Source: Stramenopiles sp. TOSAG23-2
Taxonomy: Eukaryota > Sar
Reading direction: 5' to 3'
Length of the DNA: 39,015 bases
NCBI GenBank assembly: GCA_900128395.1
Contig: LT649314.1
Span: 1-39,015, forward strand
Shown here piece after piece: positions 17,089 to 26,425 of the stretch. The translations under genes and the position numbers were made by a program. Position 1 is the first letter of the stretch; each line of letters opens with the position of its first letter. Below the pieces are notes generated by a model that worked only from the letters and a program-made list of their open reading frames with translations, ran no database searches and was not told the origin of the DNA.

Positions 17089-18612
17089 ATGAAAATTATT
17101 CTAGTATTTGCCATTCTTGCAACTATTGCATCATTTGCTGCATCTGCAACAGTTTATGATATTATATCAACTCACCCACGCTTAAAAACATTAACTACTG
17201 CATTAAAAGCAGCGAAGCTTGATACTGTATTACAAGGTGCAGGTCCATTTACCGTCTTTGCACCAGTTGATGAAGCCTTTGTTACTGGCAATATGCAATC
17301 TTATAAAGTAAAATTTTTATTAGATCCAAATAATATGGAGAATTTAAAAAGTTTATTGACATATCATGTTGTACCAGGAACAAAAACAACGGGTGAATTC
17401 ACAAACGACGAAGTTTTGAAAACAGTTGAAGGAGAAAATTTGTTTGTAGAAAAGAACGCAACGTCCTTGATTATACATGATATTACATGTGCAAAAGCTG
17501 AAGTATTAGATAAAGATCTAAGTGCTACAAATGGTGTTGTACAAATTGTGTCGGAAACATTTATTCCAGAAGGGGTTTTTTGCCCAGATGTTATTTTCGC
17601 AGCAGAGCAAAGGCAACAAGCTAGAATTTCATATTATGGATATGATTGCAGAAAAAAAGGATCGAAACATTTAACAGATCAAGAAGCAACAAAACCAGTT
17701 GGATTAACAGTAGATCAAAAGACACAACAAGTGTTTTGGAGCAATGATCAAGATTATCCACATGGTGCAGCAACATCATGGTTAAGTAAATCAACGTTTG
17801 GTGGAACAATGGATTCACATTTTGTTAAAAATATCATTGATCCACAAGGAATGTAGGTAAACACGTCTTATATATCTGTATATCTATATCTATATTCCTT
17901 CTATATATTTAAATAAAAATGATTTTATATTCATATAATATTATCTTTTTGTACTAACATAATATATATATGATATATTAATTTTTATGTGTAAATAAAT
18001 AATAAAATATACAGGGACGTTGAAGAAAGTGAACAAAAATTATATTTTACTCAACATTATGGGAATACCGTCAATAAATGTAATTACGATGGATCTAAAA
18101 TTGAAACTATTGTATCCAAACCTGGTAATGTTTCATTTCAACCAAGTGATGTTGCTGTTGATTCCAATGCAAAACGTATCTTTGTATCAGTTGAAGGGGA
18201 TGAAGACATATATGGTGCATTGTTTTCATACAAATTGGATGGTACGGATGAAAAAGTATTGAAAACAAATTTAAATCGTCCATATGGATTATGCGTTGAT
18301 GATGTGAAATCACATTTGTATTACATTCAAGGTGGTCATGGTGGTAGTATCTCCTGTTTAGCATATGGTGAAATGCCATGTGCACGAGAGGTATTTGCTG
18401 ATATTTTAGAATATCCATACATGTGTGCAGTTGATAATTCATTTTCGAAATATGGTGGCCCAACCACATTAGTATTTTCACAAGCGAATTTGCCAGGACA
18501 AATATATTATATTAGTGATTTACCAAATAGTACAAAAACTAAATTAAATGTGGTTACTGATGATTTAGAAGCACCAATGGGTGTTGAATTTGGTTGCATC
18601 GGTAAAAATTAA
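17089..18612 (+). CDS. Secreted FAS1 (fasciclin) plus YWTD-like beta-propeller protein, two exons
   Basis: Exon 1 is 17089-17852 and exon 2 is 18015-18612, giving 453 residues. MKIILVFAILATIASFAASA is a clear signal peptide. Residues about 20-165 form one FAS1 domain, with the H1 motif GPFTVFAPVDEAF, LLTYHVVPG, and the H2-like DLSATNGVVQIV. FAS1 domains mediate adhesion and matrix contacts. The rest resembles LDL-receptor class B (YWTD) blades: VGLTVDQKTQQVFWSND, MDVEESEQKLYFTQHYGNTV, VAVDSNAKRIFVSVEGD, YGLCVDDVKSHLYYIQGGHG. Splicing is required, because without it exon 1 would end at a TAG directly after GGA ATG. The junction AT|G keeps the frame exactly. A wall or extracellular-matrix adhesion protein is the best reading. 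Confidence 0.85.
17853..18014 (+). other. Intron of the FAS1/propeller gene (162 nt)
   Basis: It starts GTAGGTAAAC and ends ATATACAG. It is AT-rich and contains none of the CCTGCACCGTG repeat seen in the other two introns. Splicing joins AT to G in one codon and continues the beta-propeller motif in frame for another 198 codons. Confidence 0.82.
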
Positions 18613-19067
18613 AACTAAAAAAATGATGTGAACGGAATGTGTTATGTGTTGTTCATAGTCGTCTGAAAAGCTGAAAAGGGGCAATGTTATTACCTTAATT
18701 TTAATTTATAATATTAATAGGCAAATTTAAGTACAGATAAATTATACTAAGAAAAATAAGCGTAACCAACCCCCACCTCACATTTTCGCACAACATCATC
18801 GAAGAATCTAATTTTTTTACCACGCTTGAATGATAATATAAATACCTGGTATTTCCATAGTGGATGTTAAAAAATATAATAATATGATATACAGTCTGTA
18901 TTTATTTCATATATCGATATACATTTATACTACAACAGTAATATACTAGGTTATAGAGATATATCGTAAATATATATCATCTTTATTTTCCAAATACCAT
19001 CAAATATTTATTATTTATTTATACATAAAAGTAAATACAATACTTATATAAAAAATTTGGAACAAAG
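18613..19067. other. Intergenic region between the FAS1 and vigilin genes
   Basis: 455 bp, AT-rich. It holds the 9-mer TAGTCGTCT about 45 bp after the FAS1 stop (410 bp before the vigilin ATG), just downstream of TGTGTTATG, and one TACCTGGTA at 18844-18852. Nothing else stands out. Confidence 0.45.
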
Positions 19068-22000
19068 ATGGATAATCCTACCGCAATTTTGGAAATGATA
19101 CGACAACGTCGTAGAAATACAGAAAGTGAAATTGATTTGTTAAGAGTTGATATTAAAAGCTTGGATGCAGCTTTTGTTAATTTACGTAGCCAGCCACCTC
19201 CCAGACCATCTGTTCCAGCAGATAAGATTGACTCGGATATCGCAAGGTTGGAACATAGGCGAAATACTGAATCGATGAGTTTACCAGCTGAAAAAAAAAT
19301 ATTGAAAGAGATTGAAAAAATTAGATCCATGAGACGAGCACATGAGGTGATGAAATCATATAATAAAAAAATGGATGACTTAAGAGCAAGGAAAGATACT
19401 AATTACGACCGGCTTCGTACGTTGAGAGATGCGCTTGATGAGTTGAAGAAGGCAGAAGCAAAATTGATCGTATGCGAAAGATTAGGAGGGGTTGTTCAAC
19501 CATCCGAGCTGGTTGAAGATTCAATATCGCTGGAGAACAATACGGATAAAATCGGACCAATCGTTGGTAAAGGTGGTGGAACATTGAGGCAAAAAGAGTC
19601 GGAATATGGTGTATCAATCGATATTGATCGAAAACAAAATGCAATTAATTTACTAGGTACGGAAGAAGGTGTGGCAAAAGTAAAGGTGTGGATCAATAAT
19701 ATTTTTGCTGCCGAGGAGCATGATATTAAAATCACAGAGGATCTGTTGCGTTTATTGATTGTAAGAAAAGGGGAACGTATGAAAGAAATACAATCTGAAT
19801 ACGGTGTACGAGTGGATTTAATTCGCGATGAATTAAAAATAAGAGTAAGAGGAGTTGTTAAATCGATCAACAAGGTGAAAGGATATATTGCAAATTTAAA
19901 AGACATGACCATTGCTGTACCAGTTGCATCTCAACTTTTACCAAAGTTAGTTGGCAAGAAAGGAGTTGCATTGAAAGCATTTGAGGAAGAATTCAAAGTA
20001 GACGTTCAAGTAGATCGTGAAAATGAAGTTTTTAAATTAAGTGGTGATAACGATGCGTTGGAAAATGCAAAGGCAGGGCTTGAAAAATTAATTGAAACAT
20101 ATACGGAACACGAGAAAGTATACGAGTTGGAAGCTGGTATGACGCCAGCAATTATTGGAAAAGGTGGTGCAAATATTCAAAAAATTCAAAATGAATCTGG
20201 TACGTACGTCAATGTTATCAGGGCAAAGGATCGTGAGGATGGTGTAGATTCAGATTCAATAGTAGTACGTGGAACGAACGAGGCATTGGCTAAAGTGGAT
20301 GTATTAATCAATGAATTTTTAGTTTTGTTTAAAAAAGAAAATCAAGTTATTACCTTTCCACCATCTTTAACGTCGTTAATTGTTGGAAAAAAAGGTGCAA
20401 CAGTTACGAAAATACAAAAAGAAAATGAAGTTAATATTGATGTGAAACGCGATGAAGGTGAAATCCGTATTCGTGGTACGGAAGAAAATGTTGTAAATGC
20501 AATCGCCGCTTTAAAAGCAATTTTAGATAGTTACGAAAGCATTACCATGACTGGTACTTCTGATGAGTTGGGTTCTATCATAGGCAAAGCTGGTGTGAAT
20601 GTGAAGAAATTAACGGAAGAATCCGGGGCTAATATTAAAGTAAATCGAGAGAAAGGTACTATTATCATTTCTGGAGAAAAAGACAAAGTGGAAAAGGCTA
20701 AAACAGATATCACGGTTCTTTTAGAAAAGTACAAAAAAGAAAATATGCAAATAAACGTCAACGCTGATTTTATTCCTGCGTTGATTGGAAAAGGTGGTGA
20801 AAATATTAAAAAACTACGTAAAGAACTTGGCCTTTCAATTGATCTTGGAGCAAAAGGGTCTGGTGCTATTACATTGCGTGGCGAGGAAGAGTTAATCATT
20901 AAAGCGAAAGAGACGCTTTTAAATTTAGCTGCTAAGTATGAAAAAGAAAATGTTATCGTACGGATAAGACCAGATGCATATAGTGCACTGATTGGCAAGT
21001 CTGGTGCAACGATACAAAGTATACAGAAAGAAACAAATACACAGATTGATGTGCGTAGGGAAAAAAATGAAGTCCGTGTACGTGGTGACAATGAGGAAAA
21101 TGTAAAAGCAGCAGTGGAACGTGTAACAGAAATTGCAGGGGAAAGTGATGATGTTATATCCGTAGATGTTGCATTGCCAGAAAATACAAATGCAATTGCA
21201 GTCGTAGTAGGTAAAAAAGGAGCTAGCGCTATGCGTTTACAAAATGAATTTCATGTTTCATTAAATATCATACGCGATGAGAATAAAGTTGTTTTAAGAG
21301 GTATGAAAGATGATGTGGAAAGGGCTAAAACAGAAGTTGAAAAGATTGTACGTGAACAAGTTCGAATTACGAAGGAATTAATTATACCAGAAACAGCTGT
21401 GGCAGAAATCATTGGTAAAAGTGGTGCTAATATTAAACAATTAACGTCATCGACAGGTGCATTTATTGATGTGCTTCGCCCAGATGATGAGCGAAATACA
21501 TCGAAAAACAATGAACATATCGTCCGTATACGTGGTACGACGGATGCCGTTGATAAAGCATTTGTAGCAATTCAAGCAATTGCTGGTGTAATGGAAGATG
21601 ATCAAATGATTGTTGCACCACATCACATGGAGCTGTTAAAGAAACAGGAAAAGTTAAAGTTACAGCGTATACAAAATAGTATGGATGTGGAGATTGCATT
21701 AGATGTTGAATCTGGTACTGTACATTTCACTGCTAAGGATAAAGATACACACACTCGTGCAAGAGCTGAAGTGAAGGCTTTATTGCAATTTTTCTTTCCA
21801 AAAGAGTTTTCCCGCGTGGTATTGAAACCGGAAGTTTTTGCTGCAACATTTCCAAAAGGTGAGACTGGTGCAAAATTATCCGAATTAGCAGAAGATTCCA
21901 ATGGCGCAATGTTTGAATTAGATCGCAACCAATGCGTAGTTCATGTTATGGGCGACGAGACGCAAGTTGAATTAGGTTTAGTAAAACTAAAAGCGTTGGA

Positions 22001-23240
22001 GGAAGAATATAGAAGCCGTGTACGTGAAGTAAAAGTTCCACTAAGTATGGTTCGTATTATCATTGGCAAGAAAGGTGCAAATATCAAAAAATTACAAAGC
22101 AGTACAAAACTTAAATTTGATATTATTCGTGGGCAAAGTACAGCCTTGGTTAGGATGCAAGGGGATAAGGAAAGATTACAATTAGGTGTAGATGCTATAA
22201 ATGAAATGGTTGTTCAATTCAAAAAAGAAAATGTAGAAATGTCATATGATCCAGAAGCAGCAAGGGTTATCATTGGTTCAAAAGGTGCTACTATACGTCG
22301 ATTGCAAGAGGAAAGTGGAACGAGAATCGATTTAACAGATAAAGGATCTGGTTTATTGACTATTCAAGGAAAACCAGAGGCAATTGAGATCGCAAAAAAA
22401 TTGTTAAAAGAGACATTGGAAAAGGCTGGATTTGCGGACGATGTGGAGACTGTTGATGTTGATGTTCATCCACAAGATATTGGTAGTATTATTGGTAAAG
22501 GTGGTTCAACAATACGAGAAATTGAATCTACATCTGGCGCAAAGGTAAAAGCCAATAAAGAAGGTGGAATAGTTAGTATACGTGGTCGCCCCGCTGAAGT
22601 TGAATCGGCTACGGCGCAAGTGAATGCAATTGTTCAAAAAAATAAATCAGAAAGGGATGCACAAATGGAGGAAAGAAAGCGTTTACGTGCTGAGCAGCAA
22701 GCAGCTAATGCTGGAAACGACGGTGGAAATGGCAGTGATGCAAATAATGGACAAAACGATGATAAAGATGATTCAAACGATAATACAAGAACAGTAACGA
22801 AGCCGGCATGGATACCTGGAATGTCAGAAAGCGATCGTTTACAAGCACAAAATACAAATGGACAAATTATGTCTAAAGCAGCATTGAAAAATAAACAAAA
22901 ACGTGAAAGGAAAAAAGTAGCAGCACAATCATCAAGAGCAGGTGTTGAATCTCTTTTGTTCATGGGTAACGAGGCAACATCAAACGGTACAAATGATAAT
23001 GGGCGTGATTATGTGCCACAAGTAGATATACGAGGACCCCCACCTGGATTCAATAAATCTGCTGAAGAAGATTTAGGTAGTGCAACTGTTCGAGATGCAC
23101 TTAAAAATTTAGGTTTTGGTTTAGATGGTAGTATGGATAGTTTTAGTTCTAGTAGTTCACAAAATAATGGTAAAAAAACAAATAATAACAACTCTAGTGG
23201 TATGCAGTATTCTGGATTAGGATATAATTTAAGATTGTAA
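19068..23240 (+). CDS. Vigilin-type multi-KH RNA-binding protein with a Bfr1-like N-terminus
   Basis: 1390 residues, one exon. I count about 15 KH units between residues 150 and 1200. Twelve have an intact GxxG loop, for example IVGKGGGTLRQ, IIGKGGANIQK, IIGKAGVNVKK, IIGSKGATIRR and IIGKGGSTIRE. Three are degenerate: VRKGER in the second unit, a loop without glycines near LKKQEKLKLQRIQ, and PKGETG. Vigilin/Scp160 proteins bind mRNAs and ribosomes, often at the ER. Residues 1-135 are a charged coiled coil with KIDSDIARLEHRRNTESMSL then AEKKILKEIEKIRSMR, which resembles the signature of yeast Bfr1, a known Scp160 partner. The C-terminus is Asn/Asp-rich with a basic KNKQKRERKK patch and GPPPGF. 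The fusion is inferred from pattern similarity; the KH array is certain. Confidence 0.93.
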   Translation: MDNPTAILEMIRQRRRNTESEIDLLRVDIKSLDAAFVNLRSQPPPRPSVPADKIDSDIARLEHRRNTESMSLPAEKKILKEIEKIRSMRRAHEVMKSYNKKMDDLRARKDTNYDRLRTLRDALDELKKAEAKLIVCERLGGVVQPSELVEDSISLENNTDKIGPIVGKGGGTLRQKESEYGVSIDIDRKQNAINLLGTEEGVAKVKVWINNIFAAEEHDIKITEDLLRLLIVRKGERMKEIQSEYGVRVDLIRDELKIRVRGVVKSINKVKGYIANLKDMTIAVPVASQLLPKLVGKKGVALKAFEEEFKVDVQVDRENEVFKLSGDNDALENAKAGLEKLIETYTEHEKVYELEAGMTPAIIGKGGANIQKIQNESGTYVNVIRAKDREDGVDSDSIVVRGTNEALAKVDVLINEFLVLFKKENQVITFPPSLTSLIVGKKGATVTKIQKENEVNIDVKRDEGEIRIRGTEENVVNAIAALKAILDSYESITMTGTSDELGSIIGKAGVNVKKLTEESGANIKVNREKGTIIISGEKDKVEKAKTDITVLLEKYKKENMQINVNADFIPALIGKGGENIKKLRKELGLSIDLGAKGSGAITLRGEEELIIKAKETLLNLAAKYEKENVIVRIRPDAYSALIGKSGATIQSIQKETNTQIDVRREKNEVRVRGDNEENVKAAVERVTEIAGESDDVISVDVALPENTNAIAVVVGKKGASAMRLQNEFHVSLNIIRDENKVVLRGMKDDVERAKTEVEKIVREQVRITKELIIPETAVAEIIGKSGANIKQLTSSTGAFIDVLRPDDERNTSKNNEHIVRIRGTTDAVDKAFVAIQAIAGVMEDDQMIVAPHHMELLKKQEKLKLQRIQNSMDVEIALDVESGTVHFTAKDKDTHTRARAEVKALLQFFFPKEFSRVVLKPEVFAATFPKGETGAKLSELAEDSNGAMFELDRNQCVVHVMGDETQVELGLVKLKALEEEYRSRVREVKVPLSMVRIIIGKKGANIKKLQSSTKLKFDIIRGQSTALVRMQGDKERLQLGVDAINEMVVQFKKENVEMSYDPEAARVIIGSKGATIRRLQEESGTRIDLTDKGSGLLTIQGKPEAIEIAKKLLKETLEKAGFADDVETVDVDVHPQDIGSIIGKGGSTIREIESTSGAKVKANKEGGIVSIRGRPAEVESATAQVNAIVQKNKSERDAQMEERKRLRAEQQAANAGNDGGNGSDANNGQNDDKDDSNDNTRTVTKPAWIPGMSESDRLQAQNTNGQIMSKAALKNKQKRERKKVAAQSSRAGVESLLFMGNEATSNGTNDNGRDYVPQVDIRGPPPGFNKSAEEDLGSATVRDALKNLGFGLDGSMDSFSSSSSQNNGKKTNNNNSSGMQYSGLGYNLRL

Positions 23241-23755
23241 AAGGAGGCGAGATTTGGTAAAAAGAAGAAAGAGGAGGAAACTGAGAGAGAAAATGTGTGT
23301 GTTGTAAAAACGGCCGGGGCCCTCTTCTTTTTATTTTTAATATCATACTCGTGTACACTTCGCAATATAAAATATATATCAGTATACATATAATTTGATG
23401 GTTAAAATCTAAGTTATGCATATATTATAATATTTTTACACTTCTCGTGTTAAAGTAAAATATGATATGCTCAATACTCAATCGCAAGAATAATATGTTA
23501 TCCTACTATAGTAAAGCTACATATATATCATATATGTTTTAAACTTTAATTTTATATAAAAAACAAAAACAAAAAATAAATACGTACTCGTAAAAAATGT
23601 TTCTTTTTTTCTTTTTACCAAGCGCGTGTATAATATTATATATCAAATATATACGAAGCGTTCGTACATATATATATGATATAAAATATCATATATTATG
23701 GTCATACACCCATATATTCGTCCAAACTTCTTTTCTTCTCGCTCTTCTTTTTTTC
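23241..23755. other. Convergent 3' region between the vigilin and TM9 genes
   Basis: 515 bp. It starts with a purine-rich tract (GGAGGCGAGATT... to about 23300), then a short GC-rich CGGCCGGGGCCC (about 23311-23322), then AT-rich DNA. The block 23399-23446 (TGGTTAAAATCTAAGTTAT ... TTTTACACTTCTC) recurs near 38271-38307, so it is probably part of a dispersed repeat. No gene is seen. Confidence 0.45.
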
Positions 23756-25573
23756 CTAATCAACTTTAATATTACGATATATAGTTGTCACAAACCATTT
23801 ACCACCAATAACACCAACTGTTCCACATAACAATGCCATCGTGAAACAAAATAAAAATGTATACCCAAAATAAAAAGCCGTTTGCAAGAAACCATGCATA
23901 TGCGTTTTAAAGAAAAAGTAATACACACTATAAAGAAATACATAAAGGGCAGTCGATGCACCAGATAAAAATGCTGTCCACCACCATCTCCAATCCTCTG
24001 CATTTAACATGAAATATGTCGTAACAATCGTTACACATGATGTTACAATGAAAAGGATGATATAAACCAATAATGCAAATCCATATACATAATAAAATTT
24101 ATAATTCCAAAAAGATGTAAAAATGAACCACATTTCAATGAAAATACTTCCAAATGGGAGAAGCCCAGTAATTGGAATGAGAAAACTACGTCGTGTGTAC
24201 CAAGGCCCTTCAGGTATTGGGCGTGGAAAAGCGTTGATTCTACATGGCCAATCAGATTTACCAGCCCACTGACGGCCCAATATGGTCCCACCTAAATTCA
24301 ACGGCAATGATACAAACAACCAAATTAATACCATTGTTACAACGGCAGAGCTAGGCAAAGTATGAGTACCATATGCCAACCCAATGGAATTTAAACCTAA
24401 TATTACAGCAGCAGCAGTTGCTGGTACAATCGAACCTGTTAAAATAAATACTTTGATCCAACCAGGTGCAGGATTTGGGTAAAAGTGTTGTTTGTAAAAA
24501 CTACCACTATAATATCCAGCCATGAACGAGGTCAAAGACCAACTAGCAATGAATGTTGATGCTACCGCACCACGTTCCGAATAAAGTTCACTTATAATTG
24601 ACAATACAATCATAACAGCAAACATGAATATGATTTGATATCCTGCTCCAATGAAAACGGTGAACAACAATATATGATTTGGCTTTCTAAACACATCCCC
24701 ATGTACTTGCTTCCAACCAGCTTCTTCCCCAACACCACGTTCAGTAGTATCTAAATCATCTTCATCACGCATGTATTTTGCATAATCGTTCCTTAACGTG
24801 CGCAACAAGATCAATGCAACTAATCCGACTAAGAAGACAACCATCATGAAGGAATTGAAAATGGAAAACCAATGAATTTGATGCTCGAAAAATGAATTAT
24901 CCAAATATCGATTGAATCGAGTTTTAAAATCTTTACCTGTATCTTTCCACGTAACTGAATAGCTAAATTTCATTTGTGCCCCTTCTTTAATTTCAACTGG
25001 TAATTTAGAAGTTAAGTTCACTTCGATAATTTGTCCATTGTTTCTTGATATGCTAATTTCTTTTTTCGTATATACATACGTACGCAAAGTATCAGCACTT
25101 ACTAATTCATCATTTGCATGAGTTTTCGAACCTTCACCTTGCACTTGCCCAACCATACCCCAAACTGGCAAGTCATCTAAATACAACTGGTACCAATAAT
25201 GATGGCGTACTGCATAACGAAAATGTTCTGCATCTTCTTTTGTTAACGTGGATGTACATAATGAATTACTACTAACTTCTTCTCCAAAATGTATAGCAAT
25301 CCCACTTTGAACGAAACCATGGCCTTCTAGCACTTCTCCTAACCCACCATATTTCGCTTCTGGTAAGTCTGCAGGCACATCCGTTGGTTTGCAAAATGGT
25401 AAGCTGAAATACGTATATGTTTCTTGTGGATTATGATACGGACCAACTTTATTTAACCACAAATATACATTTTCTTTTTCTTGATATACATGCGTTTCTT
25501 CATCAGCTATTATAATATTCAAATTGATAAAAACAATTAAACATACAATTGATAATATTATATTTACTTTCAT
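23756..25573 (-). CDS. TM9 superfamily (nonaspanin) endomembrane protein
   Basis: 605 residues, the usual size of the shorter TM9SF branch (TM9SF3-like). It has a signal peptide (MKVNIILSIVCLIVFINLNIIIA). The luminal domain of about 210 residues contains LWLNKVGPYHNPQETYTYFSL and LPFC, VLEGHGFVQSG and GMVGQVQGE. Nine membrane spans follow, the first at WFSIFNSFMMVVFLVGLVAL, then eight between FRKPNHILLFTVFIGAG and the C-terminus. The last residues, RNIKVD, match the conserved KxD COPI-binding tail that keeps TM9 proteins in the Golgi. Family members help sort and traffic membrane proteins with glycine-rich spans. The ATG at 25573 begins the signal peptide. It diverges from MCM2 across 852 bp. 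Confidence 0.95.
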   Translation of the reverse strand: MKVNIILSIVCLIVFINLNIIIADEETHVYQEKENVYLWLNKVGPYHNPQETYTYFSLPFCKPTDVPADLPEAKYGGLGEVLEGHGFVQSGIAIHFGEEVSSNSLCTSTLTKEDAEHFRYAVRHHYWYQLYLDDLPVWGMVGQVQGEGSKTHANDELVSADTLRTYVYTKKEISISRNNGQIIEVNLTSKLPVEIKEGAQMKFSYSVTWKDTGKDFKTRFNRYLDNSFFEHQIHWFSIFNSFMMVVFLVGLVALILLRTLRNDYAKYMRDEDDLDTTERGVGEEAGWKQVHGDVFRKPNHILLFTVFIGAGYQIIFMFAVMIVLSIISELYSERGAVASTFIASWSLTSFMAGYYSGSFYKQHFYPNPAPGWIKVFILTGSIVPATAAAVILGLNSIGLAYGTHTLPSSAVVTMVLIWLFVSLPLNLGGTILGRQWAGKSDWPCRINAFPRPIPEGPWYTRRSFLIPITGLLPFGSIFIEMWFIFTSFWNYKFYYVYGFALLVYIILFIVTSCVTIVTTYFMLNAEDWRWWWTAFLSGASTALYVFLYSVYYFFFKTHMHGFLQTAFYFGYTFLFCFTMALLCGTVGVIGGKWFVTTIYRNIKVD

Positions 25574-26425
25574 ATTGTCGTAGATATGTATGTATATATA
25601 ATGTATATAATTTATGTTTTGTTTTGTTCTTCAGGAAATTGTATTTTGTATAGATTATTATTATTCTTTATTTTTTTTATAAGAATTGGATCGTATGAAT
25701 ATATTTTTATAAGTTTTTCCCTTGTGCTTTCAATAATCTCTTTTTTTAAATTTACTTTTGGAATTATTATATTAGTACGTGTGTATTTATATATATTTGA
25801 TATATTTATCTGTCTATATAGTGCTATATATCAGGATATATATATATAAATATTAATAAATATATATTTTTTATGATGGGATGATTTATTCAATTTTCTT
25901 CTTTTTGTTATATTTTACCTGGTATTACCTGGTATAATATTATTATAATCAGGGGATGATTTGTAGCTTTTTATGCGGTGGTGATGATGTGTGATCCAAG
26001 TTAAAGTGATGATGGAGATATTTATGAAATAGGGATCAGAGATGCTGTGTTATGGTAGTCGTCTAATATGAACCAAATCAATGCTATGTCAATAATGTGC
26101 TCAATTCGTGAGATCTTGGGGGGAAAATATCTATTGTACCTTTAGAATACTAAAATGAATACTTAAATAAATAACACTATATAAGATTAAATGATAGGAC
26201 CTAACATAAACCAAAATACATACTACATTTTCAAAAATTTTTTTGAATTTATTATAGATATTATTATATTTAGATATAGATATCTGAATAGGTTGTTGTG
26301 GAGACAGTATATCATAGATACCATATAGATATATAAGATATATATATAGATATATATTACATATTTAATAAGAACAAAAATTTAGTAAAGAACGAAAGAA
26401 ATATTGTAATAAAGATTAAAAGAAT
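25574..26425. promoter_or_regulatory. Divergent upstream region of the TM9 and MCM2 genes
   Basis: 852 bp. AT-rich DNA carries two TACCTGGTA copies (25916-25924 and 25926-25934), then a GC-richer stretch (about 25970-26130) with two GTGATGATG boxes. TAGTCGTCT follows at about 26056-26064, again shortly after TGTGTTATG, as seen near 18657. A TA microsatellite lies just before the MCM2 start. A frame at 25586-25849 is Ile/Phe/Tyr-rich and is treated as chance. Confidence 0.4.

Noticed and set aside
18621-18670. Possible C/D-box snoRNA (ATGATGT ... CTGA) after the FAS1 gene
   Set aside because: The C box is imperfect, no terminal stem or C'/D' boxes are visible, and the similar site near 26056 lacks a D box.
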